Shown piece after piece: positions 17,152-25,394 of a stretch of DNA of 64,000 bases. The stretch covers positions 930,001 through 994,000 of the forward strand of contig CAWAMV010000004.1 in assembly GCA_963783195.1 (NCBI GenBank). The letters run 5' to 3'. The stretch comes from Croceibacterium_B sp963783195 (lineage in GTDB: Bacteria > Pseudomonadota > Alphaproteobacteria > Sphingomonadales > Sphingomonadaceae). The notes under the pieces were generated by a model, which was given only the letters and a program-made list of their open reading frames with translations, had not been told where the DNA came from and did no database searches. Position numbers and translations under genes: made by a program. Numbering within the stretch: position 1 is the stretch's first letter; every line of letters starts with the position of its first letter.

Positions 17152-17709
17152 ATGATCGCCTTCCTCGACTTTGAAGCATCGTCGCTCGCCGATACCAGTT
17201 ATCCGATCGAGGTCGGCTGGATTTTCGAGGATGGGCAGAGCGAAGCCCACCTCATCCGCCCGGCGCCGGGCTGGATCGACTGGGATGCCGCGGCCGAGGC
17301 TATCCATGGCATTTCCCGCCGCGAACTGGAGGCCCAGGGCACTGACCACGCCGCGGTGGCGCGGCGCATGCTCGGCGTACTCGGGCCCCACGAGGTCTGC
17401 GCCAGCGCCCCTTCCTGGGACGGCAAGTGGCTCAGCGTACTGCTCCGCGCCGCCGGACTCCCGCGCCATGCCCTGCGCCTGCGCGACAGCGACGAAATCC
17501 TGCGCGAAGCTGCCTGTGCGGAACTTCGCGACGCCGTCCCGGCCGAAGCGCTCGACCGCACCGTGGCGGATCTCGTCACCCGCTGCGAGGTCGGCCGGAA
17601 AGATGCCGCGCCCGCGCATCGTGCTCTCGCCGATGCGGAACAGGAGCGGCACCGATGGCTTGCGGTGCGCTCGGCCGCGCGCACGCTGGCGCTAGGTTCC
17701 TCAGGCTAG
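17152..17709 (+). CDS. 3'-5' exonuclease-like (DEDD fold) protein
   Basis: The 185-residue product begins MIAFLDFEASSLAD, the Exo I motif with Asp and Glu of DnaQ-type exonucleases, and continues with VGWIFEDGQ. EAIHGISRREL resembles the ribonuclease T/DnaQ middle region, SAPSWDGKWL supplies an Exo II-type Asp, and the late AHRALADAE supplies His and Asp of Exo III (DEDDh). Substrate unknown; RNA or DNA processing is a family-level inference. Its end overlaps the convergent ThiF-like gene by 9 bp. Confidence 0.7.
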   Translation: MIAFLDFEASSLADTSYPIEVGWIFEDGQSEAHLIRPAPGWIDWDAAAEAIHGISRRELEAQGTDHAAVARRMLGVLGPHEVCASAPSWDGKWLSVLLRAAGLPRHALRLRDSDEILREAACAELRDAVPAEALDRTVADLVTRCEVGRKDAAPAHRALADAEQERHRWLAVRSAARTLALGSSG

Positions 17710-18477
17710 GGAGGGGCCACAACCCCGACACTCCGGGTCCTTGGCTATGCGCATCGTGCGCATTCCCGGCGCGAGGCCGTCGAGCACGTGGAGGTGGCTC
17801 CATTGCGGGCCGCCCAGTCCTCCCGTCGGGGCAAGGATGACGCGGATCGCCTGGAGCGCGGCAAAGGTCCCGGTCCACCCGGCCATCGCGCCGAGCATTC
17901 CGTCTTCTGCGCACGTGTCACAATCCTCGGCATCGAATGCATCGCCCACGAAGCAGCGGTAGCAGGCTTCCCCCGCTAGGTGGCCGGCGAAGGCGCCGAC
18001 CTGGCCCTGGAAGCGGCCGACAGCGGCTGAAAGCAGCGGGATGCCGGCCGCGACGCAGGCATCCGAAACAGCAAGGCGGGTGGCGAAGTTGTCGCAGCCG
18101 TCGAGAACGAGGTCGGCTTCGGCCAACAGGGCCCCGGCGTTGGCCGAATCGACCCGGATGGCCACAGCTTGCACGACGATCGCCGGATCGAACGCCTCGA
18201 GCCATGCCTCGGACCGCTCCGCCTTGAGGTGGCCGATGTCGGCCTGGGAGAAAAGCGTCTGTCGCTGCAGGTTGCTGGCATCGACCACGTCATCGTCGAT
18301 CAGCGTAATCCGCCCGATTCCAGCCCCGGCGAGATACTGCAGCGCGGGCGAGCCGATCCCTCCGACGCCGACCAGGGCCACGTGGGCTCTCGCCAGAAGC
18401 GCCTGTCCTGCGCCGCCGACTTCGGGCAGCACGATGTGGCGGGCGAAGCGTTCGAGGCGGTGCGCGGGAATGGCCAT
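17701..18477 (-). CDS. ThiF/MoeB/HesA family adenylyltransferase
   Basis: The 258-residue E1-like enzyme adenylates the C-terminal glycine of a ubiquitin-fold sulfur carrier (ThiS or MoaD). It has LVGVGGIGSPALQYLAGAGIG for ATP, DDDVVDASNLQRQTLF with conserved Asp, Asn, Arg, and two zinc CxxC pairs (CYRC and CRGC). The central DTCAEDGML matches the Cys-bearing loop of MoeB/ThiF. There is no rhodanese domain, so it is a short MoeB- or ThiF-type; no thi or moa genes are nearby to decide. It lies 111 bp downstream of dnaA on the same strand. Confidence 0.88.
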   Translation of the reverse strand: MAIPAHRLERFARHIVLPEVGGAGQALLARAHVALVGVGGIGSPALQYLAGAGIGRITLIDDDVVDASNLQRQTLFSQADIGHLKAERSEAWLEAFDPAIVVQAVAIRVDSANAGALLAEADLVLDGCDNFATRLAVSDACVAAGIPLLSAAVGRFQGQVGAFAGHLAGEACYRCFVGDAFDAEDCDTCAEDGMLGAMAGWTGTFAALQAIRVILAPTGGLGGPQWSHLHVLDGLAPGMRTMRIAKDPECRGCGPSLA

Positions 18478-18588
18478 GACCGCCCTCTAGGGCGCTTTGC
18501 AACTGTGCAAAAGGCTGTGCAGGGCGCGCCGGAAAACTCCGGCACGCCCCGTGCAGATCATGTGCAGACTATGTGCGAATTAACGCTG

Positions 18589-20007
18589 TCAGCTTTCGAG
18601 CTGGCGCAGCAGGCTGCGCACGTCGCCATCCATGTCGGCGTCGCGCTTCCTGAGGTCCTCGATCAAGCGCACCGCGTGGATTACGGTCGAATGGTCGCGG
18701 CCGCCGAACTTGCGGCCGATTTCGGGATAGCTGCGCGGGGTCAGGACCTTGGCGAGGTACATCGCCACCTGGCGCGGACGGACCACGGCGCGGGCGCGGC
18801 GCTTGCTGCTCATTTCCGAACGGTCGACGCGGTAGAACTGGCACACGGTGCGCTGAATCTCGTCGATGGTAATGCGCTTGCGGTTAGCCGAGAGGATGTC
18901 GGTCAGCTGCTCTTCGGCAAGCTGCAGCGAGACGTCCTGCCCGGTCAGCTGGGCGTATGCGATCAGCTTGTTGAGACCGCCGACGAGCTCGCGCACGTTG
19001 CGGTTGATCGTGCGGGCGAGGAACTCGATCACGTCTGCAGGCACGGCGAGCGGCGCGAACCTCGTGAGCTTGCTCTCGAGGATCGAGCGTCGCAGCTCGA
19101 TATCGGCCGGCTGGATGTCGGCAACGAGGCCCATGGAAAGCCGGCTGAGGAGCCGTGGCTCGACGCCATCGAGCGCCTGCGGTGCGCGGTCGGCAGCGAA
19201 GACCAGTCGCTTGCCCTCGGTCAGCAGGGCATCGATCGTGTAAAGAAGCTCCTCCTGTGCGGCGGCCTTGCCGATGATGAACTGGATGTCGTCGACCAGA
19301 AGCAGGTCGAAGGCGCGCAACCGGGCCTTGAACTCCATCATTTCGTTCTGGCGCAGCGCCTGGACGAACTCGATCATGAAGCGCTCGGCGCTGCAGTAGA
19401 AGATGCGCGCGCGGGGATGAGCCTGCAGGTAGGAATGGCCGATCGCATGGAGCAGGTGGGTCTTGCCCTGGCCGGTCGCTGCCTTGAGGTAGAGCGGGCT
19501 GAACTGTGGCTGCTCGACCTTGCTCATCCGCTCGGCAGCGTTGAACGCGAGCACGTTCGTAGTGCCGGTAACGAAGGCGGCAAAAGTCAGCGAGGGATCG
19601 AGGCCGACGGAACTGGTGAAACCGTGTTCGCCGATCGAGGCCATCGCCATGCCGGGTACCGCGTCGTTCGCGGCGCGGTGACCGAAGCCGTCCTGGCCGC
19701 GAAACTCCATGTCGGCCAGCTTGCGGCGGCCGGGATGCACGCCGATCTTCACCTGGCGGACTTCGCTGCGGGCGATCTTCCACGCAAGCGAGAGGCGGTC
19801 GTGGAAACGATCCTGCACCCAGTTGGCAGAAAACTCGGTCGGCAGGAACAGGTTGAGCGTGCCGGTTTCCTTGCAGAAGGTCCCCACCTGAATCGGCCTG
19901 ATCCACTGCGTGTGGAGCTGGTGACCCAGATCCTTGCGCAGGCCGAGGCTGATGTCCGACCAGTCGGCCGCGAGATCGAGCGCTTCTTGCTCGTCAGTTT
20001 CGTTCAT
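18589..20007 (-). CDS. dnaA: Chromosomal replication initiator DnaA
   Basis: The 472-residue AAA+ protein binds DnaA boxes and opens the origin. Domain I covers about the first 90 residues, followed by a linker. Walker A reads AATGQGKTHLL, with Ala replacing the usual first Gly; Walker B is LLLVDDIQF. The box-binding domain IV ends with GRKFGGRDHSTVIHAVRLIE. The start at MNETDEQEALDL (20007) is preferred over an in-frame extension to 20064 because the extension has no DnaA resemblance. No dnaN or gyrB follows, as is common in alphaproteobacteria. Confidence 0.96.
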   Translation of the reverse strand: MNETDEQEALDLAADWSDISLGLRKDLGHQLHTQWIRPIQVGTFCKETGTLNLFLPTEFSANWVQDRFHDRLSLAWKIARSEVRQVKIGVHPGRRKLADMEFRGQDGFGHRAANDAVPGMAMASIGEHGFTSSVGLDPSLTFAAFVTGTTNVLAFNAAERMSKVEQPQFSPLYLKAATGQGKTHLLHAIGHSYLQAHPRARIFYCSAERFMIEFVQALRQNEMMEFKARLRAFDLLLVDDIQFIIGKAAAQEELLYTIDALLTEGKRLVFAADRAPQALDGVEPRLLSRLSMGLVADIQPADIELRRSILESKLTRFAPLAVPADVIEFLARTINRNVRELVGGLNKLIAYAQLTGQDVSLQLAEEQLTDILSANRKRITIDEIQRTVCQFYRVDRSEMSSKRRARAVVRPRQVAMYLAKVLTPRSYPEIGRKFGGRDHSTVIHAVRLIEDLRKRDADMDGDVRSLLRQLES

Positions 20008-20019
20008 GGATTTCCCCTC

Positions 20020-20420
20020 ACCGGATTTACCGAATCGTCCCGCGTGCGAACCACCACGAATCATCGATTTCGCCCCGTCTCTCTATTCATCACTGCCCCC
20101 CCCCGCGACAGCGGTCGTGCGCAGGCACAGTTTCACCCCTGGCGAAAGCCCATTTATGCAGGCCGCCACGCACGAATCGCCGTCTCGATGTAATGGCCGA
20201 TGCGGAATGCTTCCGCGGCCTGAGGGCATGTCTTAGAAAGCTGTCAGCCGAGTTCAGCAAGGGCCGCCCTGCAAAATTTTTGAAATAAACCGGCTTGACT
20301 CGGCGCAACACCGCAGGCCTGCGTTCAAGTCATTGAAAACGTGAAAAATCACTCGCAAAAACAAGCGAATCGCGGGAAATCCTACATTTCCATGACGGTC
20401 GCCGCGACCATCTTCGCACA
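20020..20420. other. Non-coding region between dnaA and rpsT
   Basis: About 400 bp with no convincing gene on either strand. It must hold the dnaA promoter. The part at 20270-20400 is relatively AT-rich and contains the palindrome GCAGGCCTGC, but I see no cluster of perfect TTATCCACA boxes that would mark an origin, and I cannot fix promoter elements by eye. Confidence 0.5.
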
Positions 20421-20423
20421 TGC

Positions 20424-20453
20424 AAAAAAGGCCGGCGTGGATAACGCCGGCCT
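20424..20453 (-). terminator. Intrinsic terminator of rpsT
   Basis: A perfect 10-bp stem (20429-20438 and 20444-20453) with a 5-nt loop is followed on the minus strand by a run of T residues. It lies just downstream of rpsT. The loop and adjoining stem read TTATCCACG on the minus strand, one base from the DnaA-box consensus. Confidence 0.9.
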
Positions 20454-20506
20454 CGCTTGTCTCGTGTTCGATTTCCGTTCCCTCCGGACAACGCCGGAGC
20501 GGCGAA

Positions 20507-20767
20507 TCACATCGCTGCGACTCGCTTGCTCAGACGGCTCATCTTGCGGGCAGCGGTATTCTTGTGCAGCACGCCGCGAGCGACGCCGCGCGCGAGTTCG
20601 GGCTGGGCGCCGGCAAGCGCTTGCGCCGCGGCAGTCTTGTCGCCGCCGGCGATCGCGAGTTCGACCTTCTTGACGAACGAGCGGATGCGGCTGACGCGGG
20701 CGCCATTGATCTCGGCGCGGGTGTTGTTGCGGCGGATGCGCTTCTTGGCTTGCGGCGTGTTGGCCAT
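20507..20767 (-). CDS. rpsT: 30S ribosomal protein S20
   Basis: An 86-residue basic helical protein beginning MANTPQAKKRIRRNNTR and containing LHKNTAARKMSRLSKRV, the S20 hallmark. It binds 16S rRNA early in small-subunit assembly. It precedes dnaA on the same strand, with ~500 bp and a strong terminator between them, so the two are not cotranscribed by default. Confidence 0.96.
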   Translation of the reverse strand: MANTPQAKKRIRRNNTRAEINGARVSRIRSFVKKVELAIAGGDKTAAAQALAGAQPELARGVARGVLHKNTAARKMSRLSKRVAAM

Positions 20768-20909
20768 GTCGGTCCTTGTTGCTGGCCGCCTGCGGCGCGG
20801 CCCAAATCTGTTCTGTGCGGGTTGCTAAAACGACGGCTAACCGCCGGAAAGCGGCGCCCTTAGCGGGGCCGTAGCGAATCGTCAACTTATTCGCGCGGCC
20901 GTCCGGACC

Positions 20910-21104
20910 TTATATGTCCTGTATGAGATAAAGGACCGCAGCAAGCAAGGGGACCCCGATCAGGGCGCCAAGCAGAGCCCAGCGCAGATCGTAAAGGATG
21001 TTCGCCGTTCGCTTGCCGCGCAGGACGTTCTTCTTCTTGCGATGCGTGCGAGTTCTGCGCTTTCGGCGCGGCTCTGCACTGGATGACTCTTCTACTTCGT
21101 TCAT
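20910..21104 (-). CDS. Small basic single-pass membrane protein
   Basis: The 64-residue product begins MNEVEESSSAEPRRKRR, continues with a very basic stretch (RTRTHRKKKNVLRGKR), and ends in one hydrophobic helix (ALLGALIGVPLLAAVLYLI). The basic part should face the cytoplasm. The family is unknown. The ATG at 21104 has GGGAGAGG just upstream. It lies between mutM and rpsT on the same strand. Confidence 0.6.
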   Translation of the reverse strand: MNEVEESSSAEPRRKRRTRTHRKKKNVLRGKRTANILYDLRWALLGALIGVPLLAAVLYLIQDI

Positions 21105-21249
21105 GCGCCTCTCCCTGCGCATTCCCGCCAGCCAGTGCCGAGCCAGACCCGACTGCCGCTCTGCGACCTCTTGCCCCCGGTTCAACTGCGCGTGTCGAAC
21201 GGATGACATCGTTCTGGCGAAGTTTTCACCTGCGGGCAACTCTGCCCCC

Positions 21250-22065
21250 TCATCGCTGACAGCGGGGGCAGAACCAGGTGCTTCGGCCGCCTTGGGCAAG
21301 GCGACTCACCATGCCTCCGTCGTCCCGCCGGCAGGGATGCCCCTCGCGATCGTAGACGTCGAAGCGCTTGGAGAAATAGCCGAGCTGTCCGTCCGGCCGG
21401 GCATAGTCGCGCAAGGTGGATCCGCCCGCTTCGATCGCCTCGCCGAGAACCGCGTGGATCGCAGCGACCAGCGCCTCCAACTTGGCTCGCGAGACTTTCC
21501 CTGCCGCCTTGCTCGGATCGATGCGGGCCCGCCACAGCGCCTCGCACACATAAATGTTGCCCAGGCCGGCGACGATCCTCTGATCGAGCAGCATGAGCTT
21601 GATCGCCTGCTTTCGCCCCGCGAGCGCGTCGGAAAGATGGCGCGCGGTCAACCCCGGGCCGAGCGGCTCGGGCCCCATGACCGCGAACGGCGGCCAGGCG
21701 TCGATCGCATCGGTTTGCACCAGGTCGACGAAGCCGAACCGGCGCGGGTCGCACAATGCGAAGCTGTGACCGGAGGTCGTGAGGACCACGTGATCGTGCT
21801 TGCCGATCTCCTCGGGATCGATCCGCCAGCGCCCGCTCATGCCGAGATGGAAGACCATCGTCTCGCCGCGATCGGTGTGGACGAGACCGTACTTCGCCCT
21901 CCTCCCCAGCCCGGTGACGCGTGCACCGGTGAGCGACTGAACGAGGCCATCGGGAAAGGGAAAGCGCATGTCGGGCCGGCGAAGCGAGACGGACTCGAGC
22001 CTCTGGCCCTCTAGAAGGCGGGCCAGGCCCCGCACTGTGGTCTCAACTTCGGGCAGCTCGGGCAT
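21250..22065 (-). CDS. mutM: Formamidopyrimidine-DNA glycosylase
   Basis: A 271-residue bifunctional glycosylase/AP lyase for 8-oxoguanine and formamidopyrimidines. The catalytic N-terminal proline and glutamate are present (MPELPEVETTVRGL), together with the active-site Lys in RRAKYGLV and the helix-two-turn-helix region GLGNIYVCEALW. The C-terminal zinc finger is unusual: the second Cys of the first pair is Asp (PCRRDDGG), while the last pair CPRC is intact. The QGGRSTWFCPRCQR ending otherwise matches. Confidence 0.95.
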   Translation of the reverse strand: MPELPEVETTVRGLARLLEGQRLESVSLRRPDMRFPFPDGLVQSLTGARVTGLGRRAKYGLVHTDRGETMVFHLGMSGRWRIDPEEIGKHDHVVLTTSGHSFALCDPRRFGFVDLVQTDAIDAWPPFAVMGPEPLGPGLTARHLSDALAGRKQAIKLMLLDQRIVAGLGNIYVCEALWRARIDPSKAAGKVSRAKLEALVAAIHAVLGEAIEAGGSTLRDYARPDGQLGYFSKRFDVYDREGHPCRRDDGGMVSRLAQGGRSTWFCPRCQR

Positions 22066-22138
22066 CGCGGCGGGCGATAGCGCCGCTGTCGCAATCTGTC
22101 ATCGCCAACGAGGCGCGGCGCGGCTAGGGGCCGCCGTG

Positions 22139-23095
22139 ATGTCCTCCGATCGTCGCCAGTTCATCGCCTTCGCCCTGCTCGGGCTGGTGATGGTGCTGTG
22201 GTCCGGCAACACGATCGTCGCCCGCGCGGTCCGGTTCGACGTGCCGCCGCTGACATTGGCCTTCGTGCGCTGGGCCGGCGCCAGCCTGATCCTGTTACCG
22301 TTCGCCTGGCGTCCGCTGCGGACCGACTGGCCCGCCCTGCGCCAGGGCTGGAAGGCGACCCTGCTGCTCGGCCTCGTGGGCGTCGGCATGTTCAACTCGC
22401 TGATCTACACCGGCCTGCGCTATACGACCGCGACCAACGGCCTGCTGCTGCAGGCGGGAATCCCGGCGGCGGTCGTCCTGTTCGAGCGGATAGCCTTCGG
22501 CGTCCGTTCCCCGCTGATCCAGATTGCGGGAGTCCTCTGCGCGATCCTCGGCGTGGCGATCGTCGTCTTCGAGGGCGATCCCACGCGAGCGCTGCGCCTG
22601 CACTTCGGTTTCGGCGACGTGCTTATCCTGTGCGGTGTGCTGGTCTGGGCGTTCTACACGGTCGGCCTGCGCCTGCGCCCGAAGATCAAGCCGATCAGCT
22701 TTGTGTTCGCAACGTTCGTGATCGGCGCCTTTGTGCTGGCGCCCTTTGCGGCGAGCGAGTGGCTCGCTGGCGAACGCATCCGGCCGACTCCGCTCGCCTT
22801 CGGGGCCTTCGCCTACGTCTGCGTCTTTCCTTCGATCGTTTCGTATTTCATCTTCAACTCGGCCGCCGACGTGGTTGGGCCGGCGCGCGCTGGCGTGTCG
22901 ATCACGCTGATGCCGGTGATCGGAGCCTTCCTGTCCGCAGCGCTGCTGGGGGAGCCGTTGCACTCCTACCACTTCGCCGGGATGGCCGCGATCCTGCTCG
23001 GCATCGCGCTTTCGCTGGTCGCGATGCGCCGTCACGCGAGGAAAATGGCGAGCGCTGGCCTTGGCGCAGGCTCGCCGCTAGAGGACGGCACATGA
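22139..23095 (+). CDS. EamA/DMT superfamily transporter
   Basis: The 318-residue protein contains ten hydrophobic helices arranged as two EamA repeats (about residues 10-140 and 155-300), typical of the drug/metabolite transporter superfamily. Substrate cannot be inferred; members export amino acids, nucleosides or other metabolites. The ATG at 22139 is divergent from mutM. The stop overlaps the ubiE start (ATGA), so it is cotranscribed with ubiE and ubiB, although a functional link is not obvious. Confidence 0.88.
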   Translation: MSSDRRQFIAFALLGLVMVLWSGNTIVARAVRFDVPPLTLAFVRWAGASLILLPFAWRPLRTDWPALRQGWKATLLLGLVGVGMFNSLIYTGLRYTTATNGLLLQAGIPAAVVLFERIAFGVRSPLIQIAGVLCAILGVAIVVFEGDPTRALRLHFGFGDVLILCGVLVWAFYTVGLRLRPKIKPISFVFATFVIGAFVLAPFAASEWLAGERIRPTPLAFGAFAYVCVFPSIVSYFIFNSAADVVGPARAGVSITLMPVIGAFLSAALLGEPLHSYHFAGMAAILLGIALSLVAMRRHARKMASAGLGAGSPLEDGT

Positions 23096-23835
23096 ACAAG
23101 CCCGACAGCCAGACCGTCAGCTTCGGCTACGAAGAAGTCGCCCCGGAGGAAAAAACCCGCAGGGTCGGCGCCGTGTTCTCCGGCGTGGCGCGCAAGTACG
23201 ACATGATGAACGATGCCATGTCGGGCGGGATGCACCGGTTGTGGAAGGACCAGTTCGTCCGGCGGGTGAAACCCCAGCCGAGCGAGGCGATCCTCGACAT
23301 GGCGGGCGGCACCGGCGACATCGCCTTCCGGCTCGCTGCCAAGGGCGCCGAGGTGACGGTGGCCGACATCAACCAGGAAATGCTCGACGTCGGGGTGGAG
23401 CGGGCGATGGACAAGGGGCTGACGAGCCTGGTCTGGAGCTGCCAGAATGCCGAGCAGCTAACTTATCCCGAACGGACGTTCGACGCCTACACCATCGCCT
23501 TCGGCATTCGGAACGTTACCCGGATCGACAAGGCCCTGGCCGAGGCGCACCGGGTTCTGAAATACGGCGGCCGCTTCTATTGCCTCGAATTCTCGACGAC
23601 CGAGTGGCCGGGCTTCAAGGAAGCTTACGACCTCTACTCCCACAAACTGGTACCGCAGATCGGCAAGATGGTCGCCGGCGACGCCGAGAGCTATCGCTAC
23701 CTGATAGAATCGATCCGCCGCTTCCCGCCGATGCGCGAGTTCGAGCAGATGATCCGAGAGGCGGGCTTCGCTCGCACCAAAGTGGAGCCGATCATGGGCG
23801 GCCTGGTCGCGATCCATTCGGGGTGGAAGGTATAG
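23092..23835 (+). CDS. ubiE: Ubiquinone/menaquinone C-methyltransferase UbiE
   Basis: A 247-residue SAM-dependent methyltransferase that C-methylates the benzoquinol ring in ubiquinone synthesis. Its SAM motif is ILDMAGGTGDIAFRL, and family signatures VFSGVARKYDMMNDAMSGGMHR and TIAFGIRNVTRIDKAL are intact, as is LEFSTTEWPGFKEAYD. The length fits. It overlaps the upstream transporter and is one base from ubiB. Confidence 0.96.
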   Translation: MNKPDSQTVSFGYEEVAPEEKTRRVGAVFSGVARKYDMMNDAMSGGMHRLWKDQFVRRVKPQPSEAILDMAGGTGDIAFRLAAKGAEVTVADINQEMLDVGVERAMDKGLTSLVWSCQNAEQLTYPERTFDAYTIAFGIRNVTRIDKALAEAHRVLKYGGRFYCLEFSTTEWPGFKEAYDLYSHKLVPQIGKMVAGDAESYRYLIESIRRFPPMREFEQMIREAGFARTKVEPIMGGLVAIHSGWKV

Positions 23836-23836
23836 G

Positions 23837-25393
23837 GTGACTCGCCCGTCGACACACATCTGGCGGCTCCTGAAGTGGGGGCGGACGTTGGCGCGGCACG
23901 GCGCCTTGCGGGGAATCGAGGCCGATCCCAACACCCCGCCGCAGGTTCAGCGCCTGGCGCGCATCGCGCGTTTCGGGGCGATGCAGCCGCGGACGCCCGA
24001 CTACGCCGCAGCCTTCCAGGACATCGGCCCCGCCGCCATCAAGCTCGGCCAATCCCTCGCCACCCGGCCCGACCTCGTCGGTGAGGATGCAGCGCGCAAC
24101 CTGCTGAGCCTGCAGGACAACCTGCCGCCGGTGCCATTCGAGGCCATCGAGCGCGAGATCGCGCGCAGCTTCGAAGTGCCCGTCGCTACCCTGTTCAGCC
24201 ATGTCGATCCCATCCCGGTCGGCTCTGCCTCTATCGCGCAGGTCCACCGGGCGACAACAGCGGACGGCGTGGACGTTGCGATCAAGGTCCTGCGACCCGG
24301 AATCCGCGAGCGGCTGGCAAAGGACATCGCGACATACGAGTGGGCTGCGGCGCACCTAGAGGATCTCGGCGGCGAGGCACGGCGGCTCCGCCCCGCGTTG
24401 ACCATCGCCAACTTCAAACGCTGGACCAACCGCGAACTCGACTTGCGGCGCGAAGCGGCCTCGGCGAGCGAACTGGCCCAGGCCATGCGCGGATTCGACG
24501 GCTACTGCATCCCGTCGATCGACTGGGATCGCACCAACGGCCGGGTCATGACCATCGAGTGGATCGACGGGATCAAGATTTCCGACGTAGAGGCGCTCAA
24601 GGCCGCGGGGCACGATCTGCCCGCACTGGCCAGGCGGCTGGTGCTTGCGTTCCTGACCCAGGCGATCAGCGCCGGGTTTTTCCACGCCGACATGCACCAG
24701 GGAAACCTGTTCGTCCGACCCGACGGGACGATCGTCGCGATCGACTTCGGCATCATGGGCCGCATTGACCGTCGCGCGCGACAGTGGCTGGCGGAAATCC
24801 TCTACGGGCTGACGACCGGCAACTATCGCCGCGTGGCCGAGATTCACTTCGAGGCGCAGTACGTGCCGGCCTATCACTCAGTCGACGAATTCGCGACGGC
24901 ACTGCGCGCCGTGGGCGAGCCGATGCGCGGCAAGCCTGTGAGCGAGCTGTCGGTCGGGCAGATGCTGGACGGCCTTTTCGCGATCACCCGTGACTTCGAC
25001 ATGCAAACTCAGCCGCACTTGCTGTTGCTGCAGAAGACGATGGTCATGGTCGAAGGGATTGCCACGCAGCTCGATCCCGGCATCAACATGTGGGACGTCT
25101 CGGCACCCTACGTCCGCAGCTGGATCCGAGACGAACTGGGACCAGAGGCGGCGCTGGCCGATCGCATCCGCACCGATTTCCAGACCTTGCTGCTCATTCC
25201 CGATCTCGTGCGGCGGATCGAAGATCGTTTCCCGGCACGCGGCGGTGCGCCCGACCCACCGCCCCTGCCCGTAATAGAGCTGATCTGGGAGCGGCGCCGC
25301 GGCATGGGCGGTCGCATCGTCGGCTATCTCGCCGCCGCGCTCGCGGGGGGCGCGCTCGTCTGGGCCGCGAGCATCGCGGGGTGGCTCGGGTGA
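23837..25393 (+). CDS. ubiB: Ubiquinone biosynthesis accessory kinase-like protein UbiB
   Basis: The 518-residue ABC1/ADCK-family atypical kinase supports coenzyme Q biosynthesis. The KxGQ motif is present as IKLGQSLATRPDLVG, an Ala-rich loop as VGSASIAQVHRA, and the catalytic pair as HADMHQGNLFV and AIDFGIMGRID. A C-terminal hydrophobic segment (GYLAAALAGGALVWAASIAGWL) anchors it in the membrane. The start is GTG at 23837, immediately after ubiE. Confidence 0.95.
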   Translation: MTRPSTHIWRLLKWGRTLARHGALRGIEADPNTPPQVQRLARIARFGAMQPRTPDYAAAFQDIGPAAIKLGQSLATRPDLVGEDAARNLLSLQDNLPPVPFEAIEREIARSFEVPVATLFSHVDPIPVGSASIAQVHRATTADGVDVAIKVLRPGIRERLAKDIATYEWAAAHLEDLGGEARRLRPALTIANFKRWTNRELDLRREAASASELAQAMRGFDGYCIPSIDWDRTNGRVMTIEWIDGIKISDVEALKAAGHDLPALARRLVLAFLTQAISAGFFHADMHQGNLFVRPDGTIVAIDFGIMGRIDRRARQWLAEILYGLTTGNYRRVAEIHFEAQYVPAYHSVDEFATALRAVGEPMRGKPVSELSVGQMLDGLFAITRDFDMQTQPHLLLLQKTMVMVEGIATQLDPGINMWDVSAPYVRSWIRDELGPEAALADRIRTDFQTLLLIPDLVRRIEDRFPARGGAPDPPPLPVIELIWERRRGMGGRIVGYLAAALAGGALVWAASIAGWLG

Positions 25394-25394
25394 A

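Noticed and set aside
18169..20193. 674-codon frame opposite dnaA
   Set aside because: Antisense shadow; dnaA has full family motifs on the other strand.
20010..20500. Chromosome origin next to dnaA
   Set aside because: No cluster of DnaA boxes and no AT-rich unwinding element of convincing size; alphaproteobacterial origins often lie elsewhere.
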